DNA from: Orobanche coerulescens
Taxonomy: Eukaryota; Streptophyta; Magnoliopsida; Lamiales; Orobanchaceae
DNA: 64,000 nt
Assembly: GCA_033398695.1 (NCBI GenBank)
Contig: CM065811.1
Coordinates: 115,429,501-115,493,500, forward strand
Direction: 5' to 3'
Part shown: positions 54,179-64,000 of the stretch, in pieces
How positions within the stretch are numbered: the stretch's first letter is position 1
How the letters are laid out: each line of letters opens with the position of its first letter
Notes under the pieces: model-generated
Database searches by the model: none
Told to the model about the DNA's origin: nothing
Seen by the model: only the letters and a program-made list of their open reading frames with translations
Program-made: the position numbers and the translations under genes

Positions 54179-54856
54179 ATGGATAGAGCTGTCAGAGGAT
54201 GCAGGGGAAGAGGCCGCGGTGCGGGCTGAAACCCGAGAGCTCATGTGAATACACATGCGAACCCTAGGGAGGTCATTAGTTCAACGGGTGGTGATGCTGC
54301 CAACTCAGCTGACGATGCTACTCATTCACAGGGAGATAATCATTCACTGTTAGGGAGTCATACCCGAGGTACAGCCCAATCGGAAGGTGTTCGGGTTGAC
54401 CCATTCATAGACTCAGATGGCACGTCTGATGGAGACGATGCAGAATTCAACCACTCAGAATCAACAGGCTCCTCTGCCACCACCTCAGAGGCAAGAGAGG
54501 AGTCTGAGCAACATAATCGACGACATCTCTCGCAAGAGGCCACCTACTTTTGAGGGCTCATCTGAGCCGGCGGATATTATTCACTAGTTTGAACATTTTG
54601 AGAAACTATTTGCTATGGTGGAGTGCCCCAAAGGGCATAAAGTTTCAGTTGCGGCTTACAATCTGGGTAAGACCTTATGTTGGAAAGATATTATACGTCC
54701 CCACTCAGGGAGGCCAAGTTATCATAATTACTCAGTCCCGAGCCCTCAGCGGAAGAAGATGTTCTTGCCATCACCGAGAAGTTTCAAGAGCTACTTCCCT
54801 TTGCCTCGTCAGTTATCCACTCTGAGGCAGATAAAATCAAGTACGTCAGTAAGAGG
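54179..54856 (+). pseudogene. Gag N-terminal half of F, broken
   Basis: ATG at 54179 starts MDRAVRGCRGRGRGAG and meets TGA at 54227, where A has CGA in the same context, so a C-to-T change. The frame then continues with NPRAHVNTHANP, HSLLGSHTRGTAQSEGVRVDP and a shifted Gln/Pro-rich part. The capsid block VECPKGHKVSVAAYNLG is in another frame (54615 onward), followed by a third near VRGMKPRMQM. At least three breaks. Confidence 0.82.
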
Positions 54857-55807
54857 TTGAAACCTCGTATGCAGATGCAATTGCTTAATCATCATTGCGC
54901 CACCCTGGCCGAATTCATTGAGAAAGCTCTTACTTATGAGCTTACTCCTAGGGAAATTGCTAAGCAAAAAACTTCATCTGCTGCCAAGAAATCAAAGAAT
55001 CATAATCAGTCCGAGGGCAGTCGGGCAACCTTCAAGATGCCTTGTACGGGCTCTACTTTTTCTGAGGGCCCCCCTATGGCGCCTAAACCTGCGGAATCTC
55101 AGTCCCGAGCAGCCAGTTCGGCCATCAGCTGTTTGAACTATGGAGAGCAGGGTCATTACAGCACTAACTGTCTGAGGCAGACCATCACGTGTAACACTTG
55201 TGGGATTGCTAGACATAAGGCCCGTTTCTGCCGAAGAGATTCCAGACCTGCTCCGACGACATCTCAGACCCCGAAGCAGTTGGCTATTCAGAATCAGGAT
55301 ACTCAGTCTGCATCGTATAAGATGATGGGAGCAAATAAAGGCGGATCCCATAATTATCAGACAGGAGCATCCGGTTCAGGAACGGGCAAGCCCCGAATTT
55401 ATGAGATGAAGAGGACCGACGATCTGAAGGACCGAATGATCTTAGGTACACTCGAAATTCTATCTCAACCTGTGTGTACTCTTTTTGATACTGGCGCATC
55501 ACATTCATTCATTTCCGAGTCATGTTTGTGTAGACTACACCTAGATAGTGCTACTAGTTGCGAACCTTATATCATTAGTCTACCAGACGGTAGAAGAATT
55601 ATCGGAAATAATGAAGTTAAGAACAGTCCGATTCAGCCTAATGGCCGTGAATGGTTGGCGGACCTAATCGTGGCGTACTTACCTAAAGACGACGTAATCT
55701 TGGGTATTGATTGGATGGATCGTCATGATGTCATCCTTAGTGTCCATAAGCGTATGGTCACTATCATTTCAAACGATGGAGTCGAGTGTGTATTTCAGGG
55801 GGGGTAG
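54857..55807 (+). CDS. Gag C-terminus and protease of F
   Basis: 316 open residues. The two zinc knuckles seen in A are here SCLNYGEQGHYSTNC (second Cys replaced by Tyr, so damaged) and TCNTCGIARHKARFC (Gly before His replaced by Arg). The protease follows with an intact DTGASHSFI active site and its second half CEPYIISLPDGRRII, DDVILGIDWMDRHD, GVECVFQ, all in one frame. It is the only complete-looking protease in the window. A TAG at 55805 cuts it from the RT frame. Confidence 0.9.
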   Translation: MKPRMQMQLLNHHCATLAEFIEKALTYELTPREIAKQKTSSAAKKSKNHNQSEGSRATFKMPCTGSTFSEGPPMAPKPAESQSRAASSAISCLNYGEQGHYSTNCLRQTITCNTCGIARHKARFCRRDSRPAPTTSQTPKQLAIQNQDTQSASYKMMGANKGGSHNYQTGASGSGTGKPRIYEMKRTDDLKDRMILGTLEILSQPVCTLFDTGASHSFISESCLCRLHLDSATSCEPYIISLPDGRRIIGNNEVKNSPIQPNGREWLADLIVAYLPKDDVILGIDWMDRHDVILSVHKRMVTIISNDGVECVFQGG

Positions 55808-56325
55808 CCCAGCTGTTCCAGAAGAGTTATTAATATGATGAAAGCATTGAAGTTACTCAATCAGGGGTGTGTCGGTTATTGGTGCTATATGACCAAGACC
55901 GAGAAATCATCAGTGACGTTGGCGGATATCCATGTAGTGAGAGAATACGCCGATATATTTCCAGATGAGTTACCTCGTTTACCTCCACAAAGAGATGTAG
56001 AATTCACGATAGAGCTGGAGTCTGGTACGTCCCCAATATCGAAAGCACCGTATCATATGGCCCTAACCGAAATGAAGGAACTGAAGAATCAACTAGAGGA
56101 ATTGACCGCGAAAGGTTATATCCGAACGAGTGCATCCCCATGGGGATCACTAGTGTTATTTGTCAAGAAAAAAGATGGTTCATTTCGCTTGTGCATTGAT
56201 TATCGGGAGCTGAACAGAGTGACGATCAAGAATAAATATCCCATATCCCGCATCAATGATCTCTTAGATCATCTCCGGGAGCTTCAGTATTTTCCAAGAT
56301 CGATTTAAGATCCGGGTATCATGAG
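55808..56325 (+). pseudogene. Linker and RT first half of F
   Basis: In the same frame as the protease, after the [73 protein letters not shown]. The frame is lost at FPRSI, just where the first catalytic Asp ([10 protein letters not shown]) should be read. One base is missing or added near 56300. Confidence 0.87.
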
Positions 56326-57360
56326 TTGCTAATTCGAGAGTTGGATATCGCAAGAATGGTGTTTCGAACACGCTATGGGCACTACGAATTTGTACTGATG
56401 TTGTTTGGGTTAACTAATGTGCCGGCAGTATTCATGGAGTTAATGAATCGTGTTTTCATCGACTATTTAGATCAGTTCGTGGTTGTCTTCATAGATGACA
56501 TTTTGATTTATTCTCGTGACCGAGAGGAGCACGAACTTCACCTTCATTAGGTTTTCGACGTGTTTAGATGAGAGCAACTCTATGGGAAACTTTCCAAATG
56601 CGAGTTCTGGATGTCCGAGGTGACGTTTCTCGGACATGTGATTTCATAAGACGGGGTACGTGTCGACCCTTAGAAGACAGAGGCTATCCTAGACTGGCAA
56701 CCTCCGAAGAATGTTAAGGAAATCCGAAGCTTTCTCGGATTAGCAGGCTATTACCGGCGATTTATGGAAGGATTTTCTAAAATCGCTCAACCTATGACGA
56801 GCCTTTTGCTGAAGGATAAGAAATACATGCGGTATGACGCGTGTCAGCAGAGTTTTGAGGAGCTCAAGAGCCGTTTAATTTCAGCGCCTGTCCTTTCTTT
56901 ACCACAAGGGACGGAAGGATTCTTGGTTTATAGTGATGCGTCTAGACACGGTATTGGGTGTGTATTAATGCAGAGCGGGAATGTGATTGCTTATGCTTCA
57001 CGAAAACCGGGGCCTTATGAGGTCAATTATCCGACCCACGACCTGAAGCTAACGGCCGTGGTTTTCGCATTGAAGATTTGGCGTCATTACCTCTATGGCG
57101 TCACTTGTCAGATTTTCACCGATCATAAGAGTTTAAAGTATATATTTACTCAGAATGAGTTAAACATGCGACGGAGACGGTGGTTGGAACTGATTAAGGA
57201 TTATGATATTGAGATACAATACCACCCGGGTAAGGCGAATGTTGTCGCCGACGCCTTGAGCCATAAGTCCATTCAGGAGCAAATGCTTACTTGTTTGACT
57301 GCTCAGAAGGAACTTCAACAGGAATTCCTAAGACCCGAGATCGAGGTCTGGTAACAACGA
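56326..57360 (+). pseudogene. RT second half and RNase H of F, five nonsense codons
   Basis: A single frame runs from 56326 to past 57360 with [19 protein letters not shown], an intact FIDDILIYS box, [11 protein letters not shown], and RNase H ([20 protein letters not shown] where the catalytic Glu is Lys, TDHKSL, VADALS). Stops at 56548 (TAG for Gln), 56569 (TGA for Arg), 56647 (TAA), 56674 (TAG for Gln) and 57352 (TAA for Leu), judged against A, which is open here. Confidence 0.9.
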
Positions 57361-58154
57361 GTGCAAGGGCAACTTTGCGTGCTAGATATTTCATTGCCGC
57401 TGGAGGAGGCGATCAGAACAAGTCAGGGTTCAGACCAATTTTTGTTGTGCATTCGAGAGGATGTGGCTCAGGGGAAAGCCCCTGGGTTTTTAGTTCATGA
57501 GGATGGACTTTTTCGATTTAAGAACCGGTTGCGGATGATGAGTTAAAAAACTCAATTTTGAGAGAGGCCCATGCTACCCCTTATTCCATTCACTCGGGAT
57601 ATAGCTAGATGTACAAATACTTGAAACAAAATTATTGGTGGAGTAATATGAAACGAGAAGTCGCAGAATTTGTTTCGAGATGTTTGACCTATCAGCAAGT
57701 CAAGATAGAACTTCAGCGACCGGCGGGTATGCTAAAACCGCTCCCTATTCCAGAGTGGAAGTGGAAGGATATTTCAATGGACTTCATCATGAGTTTGCCA
57801 ACGAGTCGTCGCGGCATGAATACGATCTGGGTAATTGTGGACCGTTTAACTAAGTCAGCTCATTTCCTTGAGATTAAGGATACGTGGGGTCCCGAGAGAC
57901 TTGCCCAGTTATTCATCAAAGAGATCGTGAGATTACACGGTACTCCTAAGAGTATTGTTTCTGATCGTGACGGACGATTCGTGTCACATTTTTGGAAATC
58001 CTTTCATCGTGCCATGGGAACTCAGCTAAATTTCAGCATAGATTTTCACCCTCAGTCCGACGGACAATCAGAGCGAACTATTCAGACGTTGGAGGACATG
58101 TTGAGGGCATATGTTCTCGACTGGAAATATGATTGTAAGCCCAACTACCGTTGA
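57361..58154 (+). pseudogene. Integrase zinc module and core of F
   Basis: 57361-57546 gives the linker before integrase (VHEDGLFRFKNRL). After a shift, 57609-58154 gives 181 residues: the zinc module with second Cys changed to Tyr (CLTY for CLTC), and the catalytic core with D58, D119 and E155 all present at the correct spacing of 35. The frame is lost at DWKYDCKPNYR, where one base is deleted compared with A. The segment before 57609 holding the His pair is shifted. Confidence 0.88.
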
Positions 58155-58812
58155 TTGAGTTCACATACAACAACATTTGGCATGCTTCGATTAAGATGGC
58201 ACCTTACGAGGCCTTATACGGTCGTCATTGTCGAATTCCCTTAGGTTGGGATGACTTATGCGAATCAATCGGCAATGAGCCCAATATGCTATTATCTGCC
58301 CGCGAGAAGGTAGCGTTGATCAGGAGTCGTTTGTTGACCGCCCAGAGTCGATAGAAATCATATTCAGATAATCATCATCGACCATTAGAGTTCGAGGAGG
58401 GTGACCACGTTTTGGTCAAGGTATCCCCAGTCGATGTATTTTCCATTTCGGGAAGAGAGGAAAGTTGAGTTCGAGATTCATTGAACCATTTGAGATTTTG
58501 GATCGAGTAGGCAGTCTGGCTTATCGATTGGTTTTACCTCTGGCTTTGAGACGAGTTCATAATGTGTTTCACGTCCCTCGGTTGCAGAAGTATGTTGCCA
58601 ATCCGAGCCACATACTTCAGTTTGATGAAATTGAGATCGCGGATGATCATACGTACGAGGAGCATCCTGTACGAGTCTTAGAGCGGCGAATCAAACAGTT
58701 GAGGTACAAGACGATTCCTTTGGTAAAGATTCAGTGGTCTAGACACGTAGTCGAAGAGGCTACTTGGGAAACCGAGGTTAGTATGCGGAAGAATTACCCC
58801 GAATTTGTTTGA
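58151..58812 (+). pseudogene. Integrase C-terminus and chromodomain tail of F
   Basis: Two open parts. 58151-58354 gives [19 protein letters not shown] and [17 protein letters not shown], then TAG at 58352 where A has CAG. 58465-58812 gives the GPF block ([11 protein letters not shown]), LALRRVHNVFHVPRLQKYV, PSHILQFDEIEIADD and the chromodomain core IPLVKIQWSRHVVEEATWETE, ending NYPEFV-TGA. This is the most complete chromodomain-type tail in the window. Confidence 0.88.
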
Positions 58813-58836
58813 CCCTTAGTTTCGAGGACGAAACTC

Positions 58837-58853
58837 TTTTTAAGGGGGGAGTA
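58837..58853 (+). other. Polypurine tract of F
   Basis: TTTTTAAGGGGGGAGTA immediately before the LTR start, as in A. Confidence 0.85.
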
Positions 58854-59099
58854 TGTAATACCCAGTTATGAATTCATTTATTATCATTTAGTAATCGTCA
58901 CTCAGTAACCTTCACTCTTTAATAATCATTCATCATTCATTTCCATTCGACTGTATTTCATCGTGATTGGTAGTTTTGTATTGGAAGTATCGTTTACTGT
59001 GTGTTATTAGACTTACCATACTCATGCAAGTTATCTATGTCGGATCATTCATCATTTGTATCGTGAATACGGAGTTGACGTATTATTTGTAGTTCCAGC

Positions 59100-59495
59100 A
59101 TTTAGTTACGGCCGTAACTTATTTTGTATTACGGCCATAACATACGTTCGTGATTTTGTGTTTTTTGGCCGAAGACGAGATACGGCCGTAAGAAGGGGCA
59201 GGCTACAGCCGTAATATGCGTACGTTGGTTTAAGGATGTTTTTGACGAAGACAACTTAAGGCAAAGTGCTATAGGATACGGTCGTAAGAAATGTTTTTGG
59301 TGTTCTGGGTGTTGTCAACGAGGGGGAGTTACGGCCGTAAAGGTAGTCTGGTTATGGCCATAAGTCGAGAGGTTTGGACAGGATAGTTTTTCGACGAGGC
59401 GTAGTTACCCCCGTAAGGGAGTTTGGTTACGGCCATAAGGACGTTGACTTGGATTGGTTACGGCCGTAAGATAGAAGAGTTACGGCCATAACTCT
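59100..59495. repeat. ACGGCCGT palindrome array in 3' LTR of F
   Basis: About a dozen copies. Some that are decayed in the 5' LTR are intact here (59105, 59326) and the reverse, for example 59470-59490. Confidence 0.88.
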
Positions 59496-59698
59496 GTGCT
59501 GTATTTAAAGTTTTGGACGGGTCTTGCCTGCAGTTTCTTCATTTCTTCACTTGGTTCTGAGAGGGAGGTTCTTGAGAGAGATTTTTCATCATCCAAACAC
59601 TTGTTTGTTCGTGTTCTAATCACTTATTTTTTATTGTGGAGCTTGGGAAGGTCGATTAAACACGAGTTCGATGGATCGAAGAGTTTGGATCTTTAAAG

Positions 59699-60779
59699 GT
59701 ATTTTCTTCAAAACCTTAGATTTCGATTTTGAGATCGCGTATGATGTTTTGGGTGTTGTAATCATGATATATGAAGAGTTATACATATGATTATGAGTGT
59801 CTACGAACTATCTTTGGATTATTGAGGAATTATTCAAGAACACTTTGAATGTGGGTTTTGGAATTGGAGGTTTCGATTAGATGTCGTTGAAATCTCGATT
59901 TGTGTATTCCTTTTGGATTATTTTTTGTATTGAGGATGTTTTGTTGGATAGAATCACTCATTGGAGGCTTGATATCGATATAATTGAGTTTGGTTATAAA
60001 CAAGTGAAGATTGTTTACAACGTGTTTGTTAAAATACCCCCAATGAGTTCGGGTTTGTTGTACCGGCTTCTTGAGTTGGTTATGATCATGTTTGAGACGT
60101 TTATTAAGCGAGTTATTGGTAATTGTGTTATTCAAGGTTGTTCGAGCGACCGATAATTCCATCAGGGACGTTTGTTCGAGGAAGGACATTTCATCACCGG
60201 ATTTGAGGCAAGTAAATTCTTGCTCGGTTAAAAGGATAATCATTCCTTTCGTTGCTGTTCATTCATACATATAATTCACTCATAGTATATCAATCTTGTT
60301 GAGACTTGTAATTATCAAACTAATTATTTAATTCACGAGGAACGACGGTTCCAATCATTTCAATTGAGCTATCACTCATTGCGTTATTAATTTACCACGG
60401 TGAGTCATTCTTGACCCTTGTCGGACTTCTATTCATTATTATTCATTGTGATCTTCCGGGATCATATTGCGTTCCGGGTGGTATACATGTGGAATTTTTA
60501 GTCGGGCACACTATGGTCATGTGTATATGCGGATTTCCGGACACATTGGACTGTGCACACGGTAACGTGTCTTCGTGAGACTAATTAGGCCAAGTGCATG
60601 TGTATATGTGGTTTCCGGACACTCAGGTACTTGTGCACTTGCACGTCCCACCTCGGGCGTACTATTATGCCCCTCTTTCAGCCCTCATTTCATAATTAAG
60701 TCATGTGATTATTGTATTTGTTCAACTCTTGAGGATTGTTGTTTTGTGTACCTGACCCCGTTGGGGATGTTGTTTTTAG
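59699..60779 (+). other. Candidate leader intron in 3' LTR of F
   Basis: Same donor and acceptor as in the 5' LTR, 1081 bp apart. Both dinucleotides and flanks are kept despite indels between them. Confidence 0.45.
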
Positions 60780-61148
60780 GTCATGGCAAGGCAAAGGCAC
60801 GGGAAGAAAACGTTGATGGTGAGGAGTCCTAGTAGGGTCCCCAGTCCCTTCAGTTATTCATGTTTTCTTCATATGTATTTTCCGCTGCAGTTTCCGTTTG
60901 GATTTTCATTTCATTCAGTATTGTATATTTCATCTTCATATGAGATATATTTTTATTTTGTATTCCTGGGTGTATTGTACTTGAAACTCCTCCTCGGAGT
61001 AATTAGTAATATAATGTGGTTTGGTACTACAGTTATATTATTTAAATCATTATTTTTCATTTGCCTGGTGGGTCCCAGTTGAGGGTCCACGGCACTGTAA
61101 TAGTCGCCTAGTTTGGGGTGTTACACCCACAATCCCTATCTCTCGTCC

Positions 61149-61154
<6 letters not shown>

Positions 61155-61209
<55 letters not shown>
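61155..61209. repeat. (CT)n microsatellite
   Basis: About 26 uninterrupted CT dinucleotides, just after the F insertion and about 50 bp before the ATG at 61259. Pyrimidine runs of this kind are frequent in plant 5' UTRs. Confidence 0.95.
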
Positions 61210-61211
<2 letters not shown>

Positions 61212-61258
61212 GTGTCGCAAAATTCGACCGTCACAACCAAAACCTATCGCCAGTGAGA

Positions 61259-61350
61259 ATGTCTTACTCCGACTATGACCGAGAATCCGAACTCCACAGA
61301 AGCTCCTCAGACAATAGTGACACCCAATCTGAAGAGGCTTTCGTCAATGA
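61259..61350 (+). pseudogene. Possible first exon of an unknown gene, cut by an LTR
   Basis: An ATG after a CT-rich stretch opens MSYSDYDRESELHRSSSDNS, an acidic/Ser-rich run of 30 residues ending EEAFVN, and is then cut at 61351 by TGTAACACCC, the edge of an LTR. In-frame reading continues only 11 codons into the LTR before TAG. No family recognised. The context (CT-rich leader, good start, no transposon similarity seen) would fit a host gene, but the piece is too short to be sure; it could equally be part of an older transposon. Confidence 0.3.
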
Positions 61351-62110
61351 TGTAACACCCCCAAAATCCAATGGGAATATTTAGGGATGTCAATGGGTCG
61401 GGTAGGGTACGGGTATGCCTCCTCCATACCCTATCTTATTTGATTCGGATCGGGTTCGGAAATTGTCCATCGGGTAATCGGGTACCCAATGGGTATTCGA
61501 GTACCCGTATACCCTATATTTAAGAATATAAATATTTTTAATATATTTCATATATACATATAATGTAATTAATAAGTTCAATTTAGTGTAATAAATATTT
61601 AAAATATAATATTTTATATAATAATATATCTAATTTATAATACATTATAATGTTTATGTATAATATATAATAATAATATATTTATATAATTCAAATGGGT
61701 ACGCGGATCGGGTAATCGGGTCGGGTATTCGGGTAATATGCTATACCCATACCCTACCCGTATCCGATCATAAAACTTCGGGTTCGGCCGATACCCGCCC
61801 CGATTTTGGGTTTATCCGACGGGTAGGATCGGGTACGGATAAAATTGACATCTCTAGAAATACTACACGTCGTAGATCCCTTATACGGAGGGATCTACCA
61901 GGCTAATTACCACAATACGACAGACGTTTGACCGACCAGGTTCAAACTACATACCGACACTGGCCGATAAGGTCAAATATTAAAATACACCGACCGATAG
62001 GGTCACATGACAAGAATCAATCCAAATAAAAACTCATTTCTGAACTTACCCACGTCACAGGAGTCAATATACAATATAGCTGAAGATTGAAGATACCACA
62101 ACAATACAAT
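61351..62110 (-). mobile_element. Chromovirus LTR fragment K, interrupted by a small hAT
   Basis: The edge TGTAACACCCCC at 61351 is the LTR end on the minus strand. The following bases (CAAAATCCAATGGGAATATT) continue after the hAT at 61857 with ACTACACGTCGTAG. The words GACCGACCAGGTTC and GGCCGATAAGGTCA near 61930-61980 resemble the GACCGAGAAGGTCC/ACCTTATCGGTC wording of family 2 LTRs near their ends. The right limit is set by the start of copia gag near 62110. Neither palindrome array nor LTR start is present. Confidence 0.55.
61382..61856. mobile_element. Small non-autonomous hAT, 475 bp
   Basis: Ends TAGGGATGTCAATGGGTCGG at the left and TAGAGATGTCAATTTTATCC inward from the right. Flanking octamers GGAATATT (61374-61381) and GAAATACT (61857-61864) agree at 6 of 8 positions, a decayed target duplication. 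Both subterminal regions are rich in GGGTACGGGTA/TACCCGATTACCC words around an AT-rich core. No coding capacity. Confidence 0.78.
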
Positions 62111-63046
62111 AACATCAATACTGACTCTAACTCTAGGTTAGAATCTCCAGACGAAGGTGATTCAGAACTCACCATGTTAGATGGCTTGGCCTTGTATGGG
62201 GCCTTTCCAAATTTCTTGATGAACTTCCATAATTTATGCATGAGCAGGGCCATCTCGTCTTGCAAAAGGATGTCATCGTCGTTGTCTGCTGCCTTGCGTG
62301 CGGATTTGGATGTGCTGGGTGCAGAACTATGTCTCCTGTCAGATACAGCGGCCAGTGCTGCAGTCTTGGCATGTGACTCTTCTTCCTTTTCTCTCCTGTC
62401 AACCTCATACTAAAAATCTTTGAGGTCATAAAAGAGATCAAAAGTGGATATGTCATTAAGATTGCAAGACACACGCATAGTTTTGGTCTTAATGTCCCAT
62501 CGGGCAAGGAGTGATCTAAAGATTTTTAAAATTTTCTCCTTTTGCATATAAACTTTACCCAATGCTTCAAGTTCACCGACAATGCCGGCAAATCTGAGGT
62601 CAATCTCCTCAAAAGTCTCGGAAGATTTTATTTCAAAATATTCGAATTACTGAGTTAATTTGGAAATTTTGTTTTCTTTCGAGAGCTTCCCTCGGAAATG
62701 AGCTTGAGTTTCTCTCAGATTTCTTTGGCTGTCTTACAGCTTTTTACCTTTGAGAATGTGCCTTTAACGTGAGTGTCAAATAGCAGATTCTTAGCAACAT
62801 TGTCGACGTTCGCACGCTTGCGATCGTCCATTGTCCACTGCTCGTACTCCTTCTCCAGCATCTCCGCATAAGGTTGCCATCGGTTCTCACAAATATGTTA
62901 ACCTTCATTATCTTGATTGGTCCTTCCTGGACGACGAAGATCATCTCGTCGTGCGTTGCTGCAAGATGAGCTTCCATCATAATTCTCCAATCATCGAATT
63001 CATTAATGGAAAACATAGGAACTTTATTGATCATGGAGGTGTCCAT
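62110..63046 (-). pseudogene. Gag of copia element I (UBN2 type), frame-broken
   Basis: From the ATG at 63046 the minus strand gives MDTSMINKVPMFSINEFDDWRI, MMEAHLAATHDEMI and GPIKIMKVN, the start of copia gag. After a shift near 62890 the frame changes, and later parts read FEEIDLRFAGIVGELEALGK, QKEKILKIFRSLLARWDIK, MRVSCNLNDISTFDLFYDLK and finally DEMALLMHKLWKFIKKFG. Several stops occur (for example near 62648 and 62411). It ends near 62110 where K begins, so protease and pol are missing. The wording is like gag of SIRE-type copia elements, but the clade is not established. Confidence 0.8.
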
Positions 63047-63157
63047 GATAAAAGTAAGATGAATGATGAAAATATAAGGTTTTCAAAAGCTGGTGATTTT
63101 TGTGGATCTGATTTGTTTAAAAATCGACTGATTTTTTATTAAATCAACTGCACCGAT
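63047..63157 (-). other. Leader of I, primer site not recognised
   Basis: 111 bp between LTR and gag. After the LTR the minus strand reads ATCGGTGCAGTTGATT, which is not the usual initiator Met complement, so the primer tRNA is unclear. Confidence 0.5.
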
Positions 63158-64000
63158 TGTTGGACACACAGTATACAGTAAGCAACTTAGAATGGGGGGA
63201 GTTGAATAAGTTGTATCTTTTTCGAAGTTATTTGCGTAGCATAAGTCTGATGTTAAGTTGCTGTAGAAACAGCAACTAATTAATCTCTTGTTTGCTTGGT
63301 GCGTACATGGTTTTTGCGACATGTATACTTAAATCACACATGCAGATACAAAACAGTAAATGACAGAATGTAAATACACACAGATTTAAGTGGTTCAAGG
63401 TAAACCCCTCTACGTCCACTGGTCCTCCACACAAGATTAAGAGTAAAATCACAACATACACAACAATGTGACTTTAACTAAACGCGTTGTTGTATCGTTC
63501 ATACAGATTGATACAGACGACAGTAGCTTAGGCCGTTCACACAGATTGGCTTGGCTTCTTGAACTTTCTTCTTCGCACACGGATCGAGGCTTCGTCTTCA
63601 ATGCTATTCTTCCCAAACAGGTCGGAACTAGCAAGGCTTAGTCCACACAGGGGTAAGTTAATCTCAGCAAAAGGTTTGGTAGAACAAGGTTAAACAACAG
63701 TTGTATGTTTGATGAGCGTTCGCTAAGGTATGATGTTTGCGTTGAGGACTCTGTATATTTCTTCTCTTGATGAAGCTGTATGCTCAAAGAAATATATTGC
63801 TCTTGTAAGCTGATATTCAGATTGTCAGAGTTTTAAGTGTCAGATGTATTTCGCGAAGTAAAGTGTGAGCAATGTCCACTTGCTTGGGGCTATTTAAAAC
63901 CTTGAAAATAGATCCGTTATAAATGTAGCCGTTGGCTTGTTGGTCAGATTGAGACTGCTCTGATTGGCGGCTTCAGAATGTTTGAATTAAAATCGATTCA
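63158..64000 (-). mobile_element. 5' LTR of copia element I, cut by window edge
   Basis: The plus-strand edge TGTTGGACACACAG at 63158 is the LTR end read on the minus strand (GTGTGTCCAACA). The rest runs to the window end. 63160-64000 matches the plus-strand fragment at 19335-20160, so the two belong to one copia family. Open frames of about 60 codons here are not called as genes. Confidence 0.82.

Larger units (their letters stand above)
51321..61125 (+). mobile_element. Chromovirus F, complete element of 9805 bp (family 1)
   Basis: Two LTRs (51321-53622 and 58854-61125), primer site, gag, protease, RT, RNase H, integrase with chromodomain tail, and polypurine tract in the normal order. It is flanked by a perfect 5-bp duplication CCCAC (51316-51320 and 61126-61130). 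Gene order and tail place it with the Tekay/Del chromoviruses. All coding regions carry stops or shifts. Confidence 0.95.
58854..61125 (+). mobile_element. 3' LTR of F (2272 bp)
   Basis: TGTAATACCCAG to GGGGTGTTACA, followed by the duplication CCCAC. It contains its own palindrome array (59100-59495), TATA-like TATTTAAAG near 59500 and candidate intron 59699-60779 (donor CTTTAAAG|GTATTTTC, acceptor TGTTTTTAG|GTCATGG). Confidence 0.95.

Noticed and set aside
59830..60243. 137-codon open frame on the minus strand in the F 3' LTR
   Set aside because: The same LTR region in the 5' copy (52355-52714) carries a shorter, differing frame, and it lies antisense within the candidate leader intron. No family recognised.

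Overview
The window is plant nuclear DNA from a repeat-dense, heterochromatin-like region. The evidence is the stack of Ty3/gypsy chromovirus and Ty1/copia LTR retrotransposons, the hAT, Mutator-like and Harbinger-like DNA elements, and the spliceosomal introns in the hAT transposase. A flowering plant, probably a eudicot, fits; I cannot name a species. I see no complete host gene, no tRNA or rRNA gene and no CRISPR array. One possible first exon of a host gene (61259-61350) has been interrupted by a retrotransposon LTR.

Layout. 1-9786: chromovirus A (minus strand), cut by the left window edge, inserted in the gag of a relative, B (9787-13191, minus). B is itself inserted in the LTR of a third element, C (13192-13700, minus). 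14308-17836: the 3' half of chromovirus D (plus). About 18000-22209: debris of a copia element H (plus) with a second copia LTR inside it. 22388-33971: chromovirus G (minus), split by a 4.3-kb hAT transposon (26347-30649) with a perfect 8-bp target duplication. 34178-36240: 5' LTR and primer site of chromovirus E (plus). 36238-39413: three inverted-repeat DNA elements in a row (a small foldback, a 1.2-kb Mutator-like foldback with a 9-bp target duplication, and a 943-bp non-autonomous hAT). 40814-47867: complete but decayed copia element J (plus). 48140-49515: an old chromovirus LTR invaded by a Helitron-like repeat. 49622-50413: Harbinger-like element. 51321-61125: complete chromovirus F (plus) with a perfect 5-bp target duplication. 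61351-64000: an LTR fragment K carrying a small hAT, then the gag and 5' LTR of copia element I (minus).

The chromoviruses form two families by LTR sequence: family 1 (A, B, F and the old LTR at 48140-49515) and family 2 (C, D, E, G). Their pol ends in the chromodomain-type tail of the Tekay/Del clade. In nearly all LTRs long enough to judge, two features recur: an array of short palindromes immediately upstream of the presumed TATA box (core ACGGCCGT in family 1, AGCGCACGCT or AGCGTGCGCT in family 2), and, downstream, a well-formed GT...AG pair that would make a 0.7-1.2 kb leader intron inside the LTR. Both patterns occur in LTRs whose sequences otherwise differ, and they are the most interesting signal here. 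No element has an intact set of reading frames, so all appear non-autonomous as assembled. Element A is broken mainly by small indels, some of which may be assembly errors. F and J are broken mainly by C-to-T type nonsense changes.
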